A stretch of 64,000 nt of DNA from Elephas maximus indicus. Lineage: Eukaryota > Chordata > Mammalia > Proboscidea > Elephantidae. The DNA is taken from NCBI RefSeq assembly GCF_024166365.1, contig NC_064839.1, positions 39,692,378-39,756,377 on the forward strand, written 5' to 3'. Position numbers and translations under genes: made by a program. The notes under the pieces are model-generated. The model had not been told where the DNA came from. It did not search any database and saw nothing but the letters and a program-made list of their open reading frames with translations. Below, in pieces: positions 28,001 through 40,000 of this stretch (position 1 is the stretch's first letter; the number at the start of each line of letters is the position of its first letter).

Positions 28001-31000
28001 GATTTGAGTTTGAGACTTGGTCGGCCAGGATCTCAGGGTGTAATTTGGGATCATTTGACAGTGGCAAGGAGAGGGTGGATCATTTCTGAGGTCCCTTCCA
28101 GCTCTTAAATCCTAGGACTCCAGCAAACTGGGCAGCACGTCCACCAGTGCCCAGTCCTGGCAGAAAGGCAAGGGGAAGAAATCAGGTCCTTCAGGATCAG
28201 CCTGCTCAGAGCTCATACTTCTTCCTCTTGATTTTCTCCAGCATAGATTGTTTGTACACTAACACCACCTACCTCGAGGTGAACTTCCGAGTTGATGTGA
28301 TAAAGCCAGGGAAGACACTGATGATTCCAATCACCTTCTATCCTCGAGAAAGTATCAGTTATCGAGAACTCATCCCCTTTGAAATAAATGGGCTTTCGCA
28401 ACAGATCATTGAAATTAAAGGGAAAGGCACTGAAATGAAGGTAAGGGGCAGTTGGGTGGGGTGTTGGGAGTGGAGTCCTCAGGCTTGGTACCATCCTTCC
28501 TGCCTTTCCAGCCATCCTTGCCCACCTGAGCCCAGGCACACTTCTCCCCTCTGCACATTTACTCCCAGGCAGGTCTATTAGAGGCCAACCAGTCCCACTG
28601 AGGTGGTATCTGTAATAACACAAAGGGCAAGATATCAAATCAAACTCAGGTGAATCAGAGACCTTATCCAATGGCAGACTTCACCAGGTAATCACAGGCA
28701 CTGGAGAAATATTCTTTTCTTGGAGGAGTCAAAGGCTATCAAATGTAGCATCCCAAGAACATCCTTTACTCCCGCGTTAGAACACATTTTATTTTGAGTA
28801 ACGTATGCAGAGATATATGTTTCAGTTAAAGAATATCTTTTCTTTATACTCTTTTGAATAACTTTCTCCAGCCAGCAACAAATGCCGGGATTATATCTGA
28901 TTAAGGTCATTCCTTCTATCCAGGAGCACCTGGAAGAGAGGAAGTGGGACATCCTGCTACTAATCCCTTTCTTCCCAGAGTCTGGTACATGCTCAAGGTG
29001 TCACATCTGGTGGGAGTATTTGCATTTTAATGGGGGGTTTTGGAAGATCCGAAAACCTTCCAAGATGCTCAGGAATAAATGGGACATTTCATCAACCAAG
29101 AGAAAATGGGAAAAGGGTATTCCTGGGAGCCTTTTCACAAGCCACAGGAGCAACTCTGGAGATGGTAGAGCACAGGGGTGTCTGGACCCAAGCCAGAGAA
29201 AGGATCTTTCCTGATAGCATTTGTTCATTCATTTGTTCATTCAGCTTTCATTGAGTGTTGGGTTCTTTGGGAGATCCGGTGGTGACTTAAATATGTGTTC
29301 ACCAGCTCACAGGCTGGTGGGGGAGAAGCTGTTGGTTTTTTTAGAGCAAATGGAAACATGTAGGCTAGATTTAAAGATAGCTGGAAGGGAGGGGTACAGT
29401 TTAGTGACCTGTGGGAAGCTTTCATTGTGGGCCAGTGTCACCCTGAGGGCAAAGTGCGCCTTGACCTTGGTCTGATCTGGGCCAACATTTAGATCAGTGC
29501 CTTAGATAGTAAGGACTTGAGGTGTATCTAGTTCTCTCCACTTCTACTGCCACCATTCCAGTCCAAATCACTGTCATCAGCTCATGACTTTCTCTCATGT
29601 CCTCTTCCTGTCCATTCTCCACAGAGGAGCAAACCAGAGCACTCCCACAAAATACACATTTTTTTTTGAAAATAGAGTTATGTTTCATAACATACATCAT
29701 TTATGCTAAAGTTAAGCTCACAGGTAATGGGTTTATTATTGTTATCTTTTTTTTTACTCTTTTAAAAATTTTTATTGTGCTTTAAGTGCAAGTTGACAAA
29801 CCAAGTCAGTCTCTCATACAAAAATTTATATACACCTCCTAGTCACTCTCCCCCTGACGAGACAGCACACTCCTTCTCTCCAGCATCTATTTCCGTGTCC
29901 ATTCAGCCAGCTTCTGCTCCCCTCTGCCTTCTCATCTCTCTTCCAGACAGGAGCTGCCCACATAGTCTCATATGTCTACTTGAGCCAGGAAGCTCACACC
30001 TCACCAGTATCATTTCCTATCCTATAGTTCAGTTCAATCCCTGTCTGAAGAGTTGGCTTTGGGAATGGTTCCTGTCTTGGGCTAACAGAACGTCTGGACA
30101 CCATGACCTCCAGGGTCCTTCCAGTCTCAGTCAGACTATTAAGTCTGGTCTTTTTATGAGAATTTGAGGTCTGTATCCCACTGCTCTCCTGCTCCATCAG
30201 GGGTTCTCTGTTGTGTTCCCTGTCAGGGCAGTCATCGGTTGTAGCCAGGCACCATCTAGTTCTTCTGGTCTCAGGCTGAGGTAGTCAGGTTTATGTGGCC
30301 CTTTCTGTCTCTTGGGCTCATAATTACCTTGTGTCTTTGGTGTTCTTCATTCTCCTTTGCTCCAGGGGAGTGGAGACCAATTGATGCATCTCAGATGGCC
30401 ACTTGCTAGTGTTCAAGACCCCAGACGCCACTCTCCAAAGTGGGATGCAGAATGTTTTCTTAATAGATTTTGTTATGTCATTTGACCTAGATGTCCCCTG
30501 AAACCATGGTCCCCAAACCCTTGCCCCTACTACACTGGCCTTCGAAGCATTCAGTTTATTCAGGAAACTTCTTTGCTTTTGGTTTAGTCCAGTTGTGCTG
30601 ACCGTTCCTGTGTTGTATGTTGTCTTTCCCTTGACCTAAAATAGTTCTTGTCTACTATCTAATTAGTGAATATCTCTCTCCCTCCCTCCCTCCCCACTCT
30701 TGTAACCATCAAAGAATATTTCTTTCTCTGTTCAAACTGTTTCTTGAGTTCTTATAATAGTGGTCTCATACAAAATTTGTTCTTTTGCAACTGACTAATT
30801 TCACTCAGCATAATGCCTTCCAGATTCCTCCATGTTATGAAATGTTTCATGGATTCATCATCAAAATACACATTTGATTGGATCACTCAGGCTTCACTGG
30901 CTTCCCATTTCTCCCAGAACAACGCCCAACCCTCCCACCCCGAATGGCCTACAAGACCTTTTGCAACTGGCCACCTCGCTCCTCTCCAAACTCATATTCT

Positions 31001-34000
31001 CCCGCCACAGGCCTTGACTGGTCCATTTCCTCCAACTCAGGGCCTTGCCACAGGCTGTTGCCCTCTCTAGAGTACTCCCCAACCACATGGCCACCCTGAC
31101 CCTTAAACTAACTAGATCCAACCCTCCCCTTGGCAATCAGTGTAAGCACGGCTTCCTCAGGGAGGCCTCCCCTGACTCCCAAGTCTTCAGTCCTCTGTAA
31201 TGTGCTCTGAAAATACCCTGGGCTTTTCCGTCATCTCTCTTAACCCAGTTGTAATTATTTAATTGTGTGTGATGAGTTGTCTAGACGACATTTTACACAC
31301 AGAAATGCACATGCAAAATGAAAAAGACAAACAGGCCTGACAAGCTACTTCTGAAAAACCTGCCTTTGTAAACCTTATGGAACACAGTTCTACTCTGATA
31401 CACACAGGGTGGCCATGATTCAGAATCTACTCTACAATGAAAAAGGCAGACACCAAAAGAGGAGGAACCACCCTTGTCTCACCAGGATAGACACAGCATA
31501 ATATTTATTTTTCTCATGAACTAACTAATCCTTTCCTGCTCTTTTTCTTGCCCCACAGATATTAGTCCTAGATCCAGCAAATAGGATTGTGAAATTAGGA
31601 GCTGTTCTGCCAGGACAGGTTGTGAAAAAGACAGTTTCCATCATGAACAACAGTCTCACCCAGCTTACATTTAACCAGTCAGTCCTGTTCTCAATTCCAG
31701 AACTCCAGGAACCCAAGGTCAGTGGTTGGGCTCCCAGTGGCCTCTTTGTGCTTCCCAGTGATAAGGATGCGGGGTTAGCTGCTCAAACTCGTGGTGCATC
31801 TACAGTGTGCCAGACCATTCTAAGAGCTTTCCATGAGCTGTCTCTGTTAATCTTCACAAAGCTGTGTCGGGTTAGTGCTTTCATTATTCTCATTTTACAT
31901 ACAAGGAAACTGAGGCTTGGAAAGATCATATACTTCTAAAATGCAACAAAAGGAAGCAGAAAGAGAACTGGACAAGATGGGATTTCACTGACGATATATC
32001 CTCATTGTAGAAAATTTGAAAAATAGAGAAAACCATAAAGATAAAAGTAAAATTTGCCCTTAATCTCAAACCCAGAATAACCACTGTAACATTCTGGGCC
32101 TATTTTACCGGTATTTATCCTGTGCATTTTTTTTACAAAAGCAAAATTATGATGTCTGTATTGTTTTTGAAAACTGCTTTTGCAATCTAGCAATATTTCA
32201 TTAACATTCTCCATGTCATTAAATGTCATATGTTCATTTACAGTTCCATTATGGAGATGGACCAATTTTCTATTTGTGGCCATTTCACATCTTTTTAATT
32301 TTTTCATGTTAAAACAGCATTGTAATATCCATGTATCTGAACCTTTGTGTGTATCCATGACTCTGCTCAAGACACATTCCTAGAAGTGGGCTTGTCGGGT
32401 CAAATGAAGACTATGTTTTCAATGCACATTGCCAGTCTGCCCCTGAAAGGTTGTCCCACTTTACACTCCCACCAGCAGTGAGAGAATCATCCTTGTCCAC
32501 CTCCTCGAGTTCCCCGGATAGAGACACTGCAGTCCTAACAACCTGCTGCCCATCTTACAATCATCAGTATCTAGGTGGCCCTTTGACAGTACACTGGATG
32601 TGTTTCATTCCAAGGCAGAGAGGCTGTATCCATTCCTTCATTCATTTCGCTCTTGCATTTATTCAATAAATATGTGCTAGATGCTGGAAATATTAATGTG
32701 AATATGATGTAGAGATTGGCCTGGTGGAGTTCACAGTCTTTTGGAGTTACAGACACATAAGCAATCCCAGGACAGCATGAAAATGCATAGTCTGAGTGTG
32801 GATTGGGAGCAGGACTACTCAGAGGAGGGATGAAACAGGTGTGGATCTGGGAGGAGGGCTCAAGGGGCCATGGAAGGCCTCACAGTAGAGAGAGGCCTGT
32901 ACCGCGTTTTACAGGATAAAGAGGGGTCTCCCCGGCAGGCAGGTTGTGGAAGGGCATTCCTGCCAGGCAAAGGTGTGTAGGCTCCAAAGGGTCCAGTGCT
33001 GTTGGAAAACTCGATGTGGTTCAGTATGGCAGGAGCACTGTGGACCATCCGGGGATTTCAGGATACAGAAGAATTGCCTTTGAAAGTCCAGCCAAAGCCA
33101 GAAACTCAAGGGCCCATGTTGCCTACTTGGCTGTTCAGGGAAGGAGAGTAAACTTGTCACTTCCTTTTCCTCATTAATTCAAATAAAAGTCCTTGGCTCC
33201 AGTGGTCCAGGGCTCCTAACAGATTGGCCTTACCAGTGCTGCCTCTTTAGGTGATCATATTAAAGTTGCCAAATGGCCTGTCCTGGCACCATCACCTCGA
33301 GGGCAGCTCCAACATCGTTATGCTGGAGAAATCTCTAAGACCACTTTCCTATTTCAGCTTCTCAGCCCATTATCTCACTCCCTGCTGCCACTTTCCACTT
33401 GATTGTCAAAAACCTAAATGCTCAGAGAAATACCAAAAATCAGTGTATCTGAATATATTTATTGTGAGTAGATACATTTCAAATCAGGGACAGTGAAAGC
33501 AGGTTGTATAGGTTATTACTATGTTAATCTATCAGGAGATAACATCAAAGCAGGAGCAGGATTTCAGGGACCACTGGTTACAGAAACAGAATCACCGAAG
33601 ACATACCATACATCCTAAAACACAGCCTTTAGTCAGCCCTTGGAGTTCCTGCTTCTGGAATCTGGCCACACATAGACAGTTTTCCAAGAGAACCCAAGGC
33701 CTAAGGCCAAATGATCTCCACTAAGCTGCTTACTAGGCTATCATTTGACCTGAAGTTAACTCCAGGGAACCAGTTCCTTCAAGGTACAAAAGGATACCTA
33801 AGGGCGATGGCCTGGGTGGGTCACCCCAATTCCATGAACCCAGAAATCTGGATTCCAGGAGAATCAAAATGATTTTTTCATGATGTTGACCACTCCACAC
33901 TCTGAACCAAAGAGGGCTTAAGGATAAAGAAAATGTTGGCTTCCTTACAGTTTATTTTGATTTGATTTTTACCTGGACTAAGGAGAAAGAAAAGGCCATA

Positions 34001-37000
34001 GAAATTCAAGTAGTGGTTCTCAAACTTTAGAATTCTTGAGTCACCCAGGGTACTTTTGGAAATGCAAGTTCCCAGCTCTCCAAGGAGATTCTGATTTGGT
34101 TGGCTTGGGGCAGGGCCCAGGAAACTGCAAGCTCACGGAAGTCTAGTGCAGGTAGCCCAGGTACCAGGCTTTGAGAAACATTGGAGTGCTGAATGTTTTC
34201 TATTCCCAGTTACTATTTCTTCCCCAAGGGAGTTGGAAGGAAGAATGAGAAGTTCTCCTGTTATGAACAGGAGAGACATCTAGCTGCCCAAAATGGGTTG
34301 GAAAAGGAGTAGGAAAGGGAGTTAGCATTTATCAAGTTGCCTGTTATGTCCCACACATTTTATAGAGATGATCTCAGTCTTCACCACAGGTAAGTCTGTG
34401 GTACTATCCCTAGTGTACAGGTGAGGAAACGGAGGCTCAGAAAGCCTAAGTAACTTCCCCATGATTACACACCTGGTTACAGAGCAGGCATGGGATTTGA
34501 CCCCAGGGCTATGGCAGCCCAGGAGCAAGGCCTCTGAGGCCTCCTTGCCCTCCACTTCCAAGCCTAGTTGTCTATCATTCTGTCCAGGTAGTCACCTTGA
34601 CACCCTTCAACAACATCAGCCTGAAGCCCAAGGAAGTCATTAAGCTGGACGTGGTCTTTGCCCCGAAGAAACGTGTCCCTCCCTTCTCCGAGGAGGTATT
34701 CATGGAATGTATGGGGCTCCTGCGCCCACTATTCCTTCTCAGCGGCTGCTGCCAGGCCCTGGAGATCTCCCTGGACCAGGATCATCTTCCCTTTGGACCT
34801 GTCGTGTACCAGACGCAAGCCACGCGTCGCATCCTCATGTTGAACACGGGCGATGTGGGTGCCAGGTAGGAGATTGGTGCCCCACCCCTATGCTGGAACA
34901 GAGATGTCTGTCCCTGGACTTCACCTGGACTAAACACTTGTTTCGCAAGTGCAGCCATTTTTTATTTTTTCCCCTCCTTCCATCTCTATGACCCCATTCC
35001 TAAAATGTAACAGTGGTGGCTTCACCAGGGGGTTGCTGTTGCCATGATTACTAAAATTAATGTGATAGAGAACATTTGTTTAGTGCCTGTTATATGCCAG
35101 GCACTGTTCTAACAAGACCTTTACATGGCTCACTCATTTAATCCCAACAGTAATTCTATGAGATTGATACTAATACTAATCCATTTTACACACAGTGTAC
35201 ACTGAGGTACAAAGAAATAATGGTTCCAAGATTATACATTTAGCAAGAATTTACTATATGCAGGTACAATGCTGAGCGTTTTTATATACACTATCCCATT
35301 TAATTATCACAGACCCCTCTAAGATAAATGCTGTATTGTCCCCGCTGCACAGATGAAGTTGAGGCTCAAAGAGATTAGGCGACTTGCCCAAGGTCACACA
35401 GCCATGAAGTGAAAAAGACAGGATTGGAACCCAGGTAGATCCCTGCAGTTCTCCTTTCCAGTTTCACTCGGGCATGCTGACACGGCCACACAGGCTACAC
35501 CCCACACGCCTCCAGGGGACACTCTTCACTCAGACCTCAGTGTGAATGGGCCCTGGAGGGGTGCAATGGGACAACCCTGGTGCTAGATGCACTGGCCTCA
35601 CTGTCCACCTGTCTCCTGCTGGACCAAGTACCAGACCACAGAAGGAGGAAGACAAGGCCATCACAAAGAACACGCGCAACTCTCAGATGAAGGGATGTCC
35701 CCACCCTCCAGGGACTGTTCTCAGAGGCAGTGCAGGGAGTGCAACCATGTTCTCAGGAGAGCTTCAGTCTTAGGAGCCCAGCCACTTACTAGCTATGTGA
35801 CCTTGGGTACATGTGTGTATGCATGTTCACATATGTGTTCTCCAGTGTGTCACTTATGGGATTTCACTATTCAGGGTGATAGGTAAGATACAGCCACTTC
35901 TCACCCATGATGCAGCTCTAAGAGCAAGCTGAATCAACTTATGCAGGAAGTGACCTTGGCCCATGTTCCCCACCTGCCTCTGCTTTGCCTGGCAGAATCA
36001 TCTTCCTCCCAGGTCCCAGGACTCCAGGAAGGTTACTTTCCTAGCTCAGAGCTCAAGCAAAGTCTCTTGTTCTCAGTAGGATTGAGGACACCCTTGGGAT
36101 AGTGATAAACTGCCTTCCTTGTCTTCTTTTGTCTTGGAAAAGGTTTAAATGGGATGCCAGAAAATTTGAGCCTCATTTCTCCATCAACCCAGAAGAAGGC
36201 TATATCACCGCGGGCATGGAGGTTTCTTTCGAAGTAACCTACCATCCCACAGAGGTGGGAAAGGAGAGTCTCTATAAAAACATGGTCTGCTTCATCCAGG
36301 GAGGCAATCCTCTGACTCTCACTCTGTCTGGAGTCTGTGTGGGACCACCTGCAGTAAAAGAGGTTAGTAACTGTCCAGGGACAGGCCAATAGCCAGAGTG
36401 AGCCCAGCAGGCCCTCTCATTCCTAGAACTCAGCCCGGCCTCCTAGAAACAAGTGGCTCTGTCTAATCAGTCTTCCATGCCTGGATCAAACTTTCAGGCC
36501 TGCTCCCTCCCACCACAGGGCCTTCGTACATGCTATTCCCGTTGCTGAACTATTCTTTCTCCCTTCTTCATTTAGTTATTTCCTATTCATTCTTCAGCTC
36601 TCAGCTTGAGTATTATGTTCTCAAGGAAGCCTATTGACTTCCCTGGCTAGATCAAATTCCATTACACACTCTATGAGTAAGGAGTTAACACCTTTCTCTT
36701 TCTCTATGGGGGAAAAATGACCTCTGCTTGGGTTAACCCTCTGCTAACCTTGTTCCTAGAAACCTAACAGTAGACTGTTAGCTTTGTTACTTGGCAGCAT
36801 TGCTTCAGGTAAACCTGACACCTGATCTCCGTCTCTATAATTTCGTTATTTCAAGAACATTACATAAATGGAATCATACAGTGTGCTGTGAACATGTATG
36901 TACAAGTCTTTGTAAGGAAATATGCTTTCATTTCTCTTGGGTAGATGCCTAAGAGTACGATGTCTAGGTCATATGATAGATCTATGTTTATGTTTTTCAA

Positions 37001-40000
37001 GAAACCACCAAACCGTCTTCCAAAGTTGTTTGATTTTGCATTCCCATCAGCAATATCTGAGATTTCGAGTTGCTCCGCATCCTCACCAGCACTTAGTATG
37101 GTCAGTTTTTAAAATTTTAGCCACACTAATAGGTGTGTAGCGATACCTCACTATAGTTTTAGTTTACATTTTCCTAATGACTAATGATGTTAAGCATCTT
37201 TTCAGGTATTTATTTGCCATCTATGTATCTTCTGAAGTGTCTGTTAAAATCTTTTGCCTATTTTTAATTGGGGCTGTTTTTTTCTTATTACCAAATTTTA
37301 AGAGTTCTTTTTACATTTAGATCTTCAATCTAATCGAATTAATTTTTGTGAGTTCAAGGTATGAATCAAAATTTGTTTGTTTTTACGTATGGATATCCCA
37401 TTATTCCAGCAAAGATTATCTTTCTCCATTGAATTGCCTTTGAACCTTTGTAAAGAAATCAATTGACTCTGTATGTATGAATCTACTTTGGACCTCTGTT
37501 TTGTCCATCTGACTATTTTTACACCACCACCACACTGTCCGTATTGCTAAATCCAATGTTTGGTTCTCATTCCCCATCTTACTTAAACTGTCAATAGCTT
37601 TTGACATCCTGAATCAATCTCTCCTCCTGGAAGTCCCTCTATCGCTTGGCTTCCAGGGAACCACCCTCTCCTGGTTTTCCTCCTGCCTCACTGGCTACTC
37701 CTTCTCATCTCCTGATTTTTCTTAACATTGGTGTACACCAGCCAGGAATTAGTCCTTAGATTTCTTCTTTTTTCTAAATACGCTCACTTCCTGATGAAAG
37801 AATCTAGTTTCTTGTCCTGAAAAAATATCACTAGAGTGACAACTCCCAAGTCTACAGCCTCAACTTGAACCTTTCTCTTGAACTTGAGATTTATAAATTC
37901 CACCGCCCGCTTGATGTCTAATTGGTATCTCATACTTAACATGTCCAAACCAGAACTCCTGGTCTCTCCCCGAAATCTGCTCCTTCCACAGTTAACCTAC
38001 CTCATTAAGTGACAACTCTGTCCTTGTAGTTGCTTAAGCTAAAAATGTTGAACTCATCCACAAATCTTCTTTTTTTTAATAATTTTTATTGTGCTTTAAG
38101 TGAAAGTTTACAAATCAAGTCAGTCTCTCGCACAAAAACCCATATACACCTTGCTACACACTCCCAGTTACTCTGCCTCCACTCTCTCTTTTCGTGTCCA
38201 TTTCGCCAGCTTCTAACCCCCTCCACCCTCTCATCTCCCCTCCAGGCAGGAGATGGCAACATAGTCTCAAGTATCCACCTGATCCAAGAAACTCACTCCT
38301 CACCAGCATCCCTCTCCAACCCATTGTCCAGTCCAATCCACGTCTGAAGACTTGGCTTCGGGAATGGTTCCTGTCCTGGGCCAACAGAAGGTCTGGGGAC
38401 CATGACCACTGGGGTCCCTCCAGTCTCAGTCAGACCATTAAGTCTGGTCTTATGAGAATTTGGGGTCTGCATCTCACTGCTCTCCTGCTCCCTCAGGGGT
38501 TCTCTGTTGTGTTCCCTGTCAGAATAGTCATTGGTTATAGCCAGGCACCATCTAGCTCTTCTGGTCTCAGGATGATGTAGTCTCTGGTTCATGTGGCCCT
38601 TTCTGTCTCTTGGGCTCATAATAACCTTGTGTCCTTGGTGTTCTTCATTCTCCTTTGATCCAGGTGGGTTGAGACCAATTGATGCATCTTAGATGGCTGC
38701 TTGCTAGCGTTTAAGACCCCAGATGCAGGATGTTTTCTTAATAGATTTTATTATGCCAACTGACTTAGATGTCCCCTGAAACCATGGTCCCCAGACCCCT
38801 GCCCCTGCTATGCTGACCTTCGAAGCATTCAGTTTATTCAGGAAACTTCTTTGCTTTTGGCTTAGTACAGTTGTGCTGACCTCCCCTGTATTGTGTGCTG
38901 TCTTTCCCTTCACCTAAAGTAGTTCTTATCTACTAATTAGTGAATGCCCCTCTCCTACTCTCCCTCCCTCCCCCCGCCTCGTAACCACAAAAGAGTATTT
39001 TCTTCTCAGTTTAAACTATTTCTCAAGTTCTTATAATAGTGGTCTTATACAATATTTGTCCTTTTGCAACTGACTAATTTCACTCAGCATAATGCCTTCC
39101 GGGTTCCTCCATGTTATGAAATGTTTTACAGATTCATTACTGTTCTTTATCGATGCATAGTATTCCATTGTGTGAATATACCATAATTTATCCATTCATC
39201 CATTAATGGGCACCTTGGTTGCTTCCATCTTTTTGCTATTGTAAACAGTGCTGCAATAAACATGGGTGTGCATATATCTGTTTGTGTAAAGGCTCTTATT
39301 TCTCTAGGATATATTCCAGGGAGTGGGATTGCTGGATCGAATGGTAGTTCTATTTCTAGCTTTTTAAGGGAGCGCCAAATCGATTTCCAAAGTGGTTGTA
39401 CCATTTTACATTCCCATCAGCAGTGTAGAAGTGTTCCAATCTCTCCACAGCCTCTCCAACATTTATTATTTTGTGTTTTTTGGATTAACGCCAGCCTTGT
39501 TGGAGTGGGATTAAATCTCATTGTAGTTTTGATTTGCATTTCTCTAATGGCTAAAGATGGTGAACATTTCCTCATGTATCTGTTAGCTACCTGAATGTCT
39601 TCTTTAGTGAAGTGTCTATTCATATCTTTTGCCCATTTTTTAATTGGGTTATTTGTCTTTTTGTAGTTGAGTTTTTGCAGTATCATGTAGATTTTAGAGA
39701 TCAGGCGCTGATCAGAAATGTCATAGCTAAAAGCTTTTTCCCAGTCTGTAGGTAGTCTTTTCACTCTTCTGGTGAAGTCTTTGGATGAGGATAGGTGTTT
39801 GATTTTTAGGAGCTCCCAGTTATCTAGTTTTTCTTCTGCATTCTTGATAATGTTTTATATACTGTTTATGCCATGTATTAGGGCTCCTAACGTTGTCCCT
39901 ATTTTTTCTTCCATGATCTTTATCTTTTTAGATTTTATATTTAGGTCTTTGATCCATTTTGAATTAGTTTTTGTGCATGGAGTGAGGTATAGGACTTGTT

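Larger units (their letters stand above)
28441..31558. other. HYDIN intron Q-R (3.1 kb)
   Basis: Left third (28441-29510) has no element I can name. From about 29520 to 31260 an ancient L2 lies in + orientation, split by a younger L1 (29662-30861). The 300 bp before exon R (31260-31558) hold nothing recognised. Confidence 0.65.
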
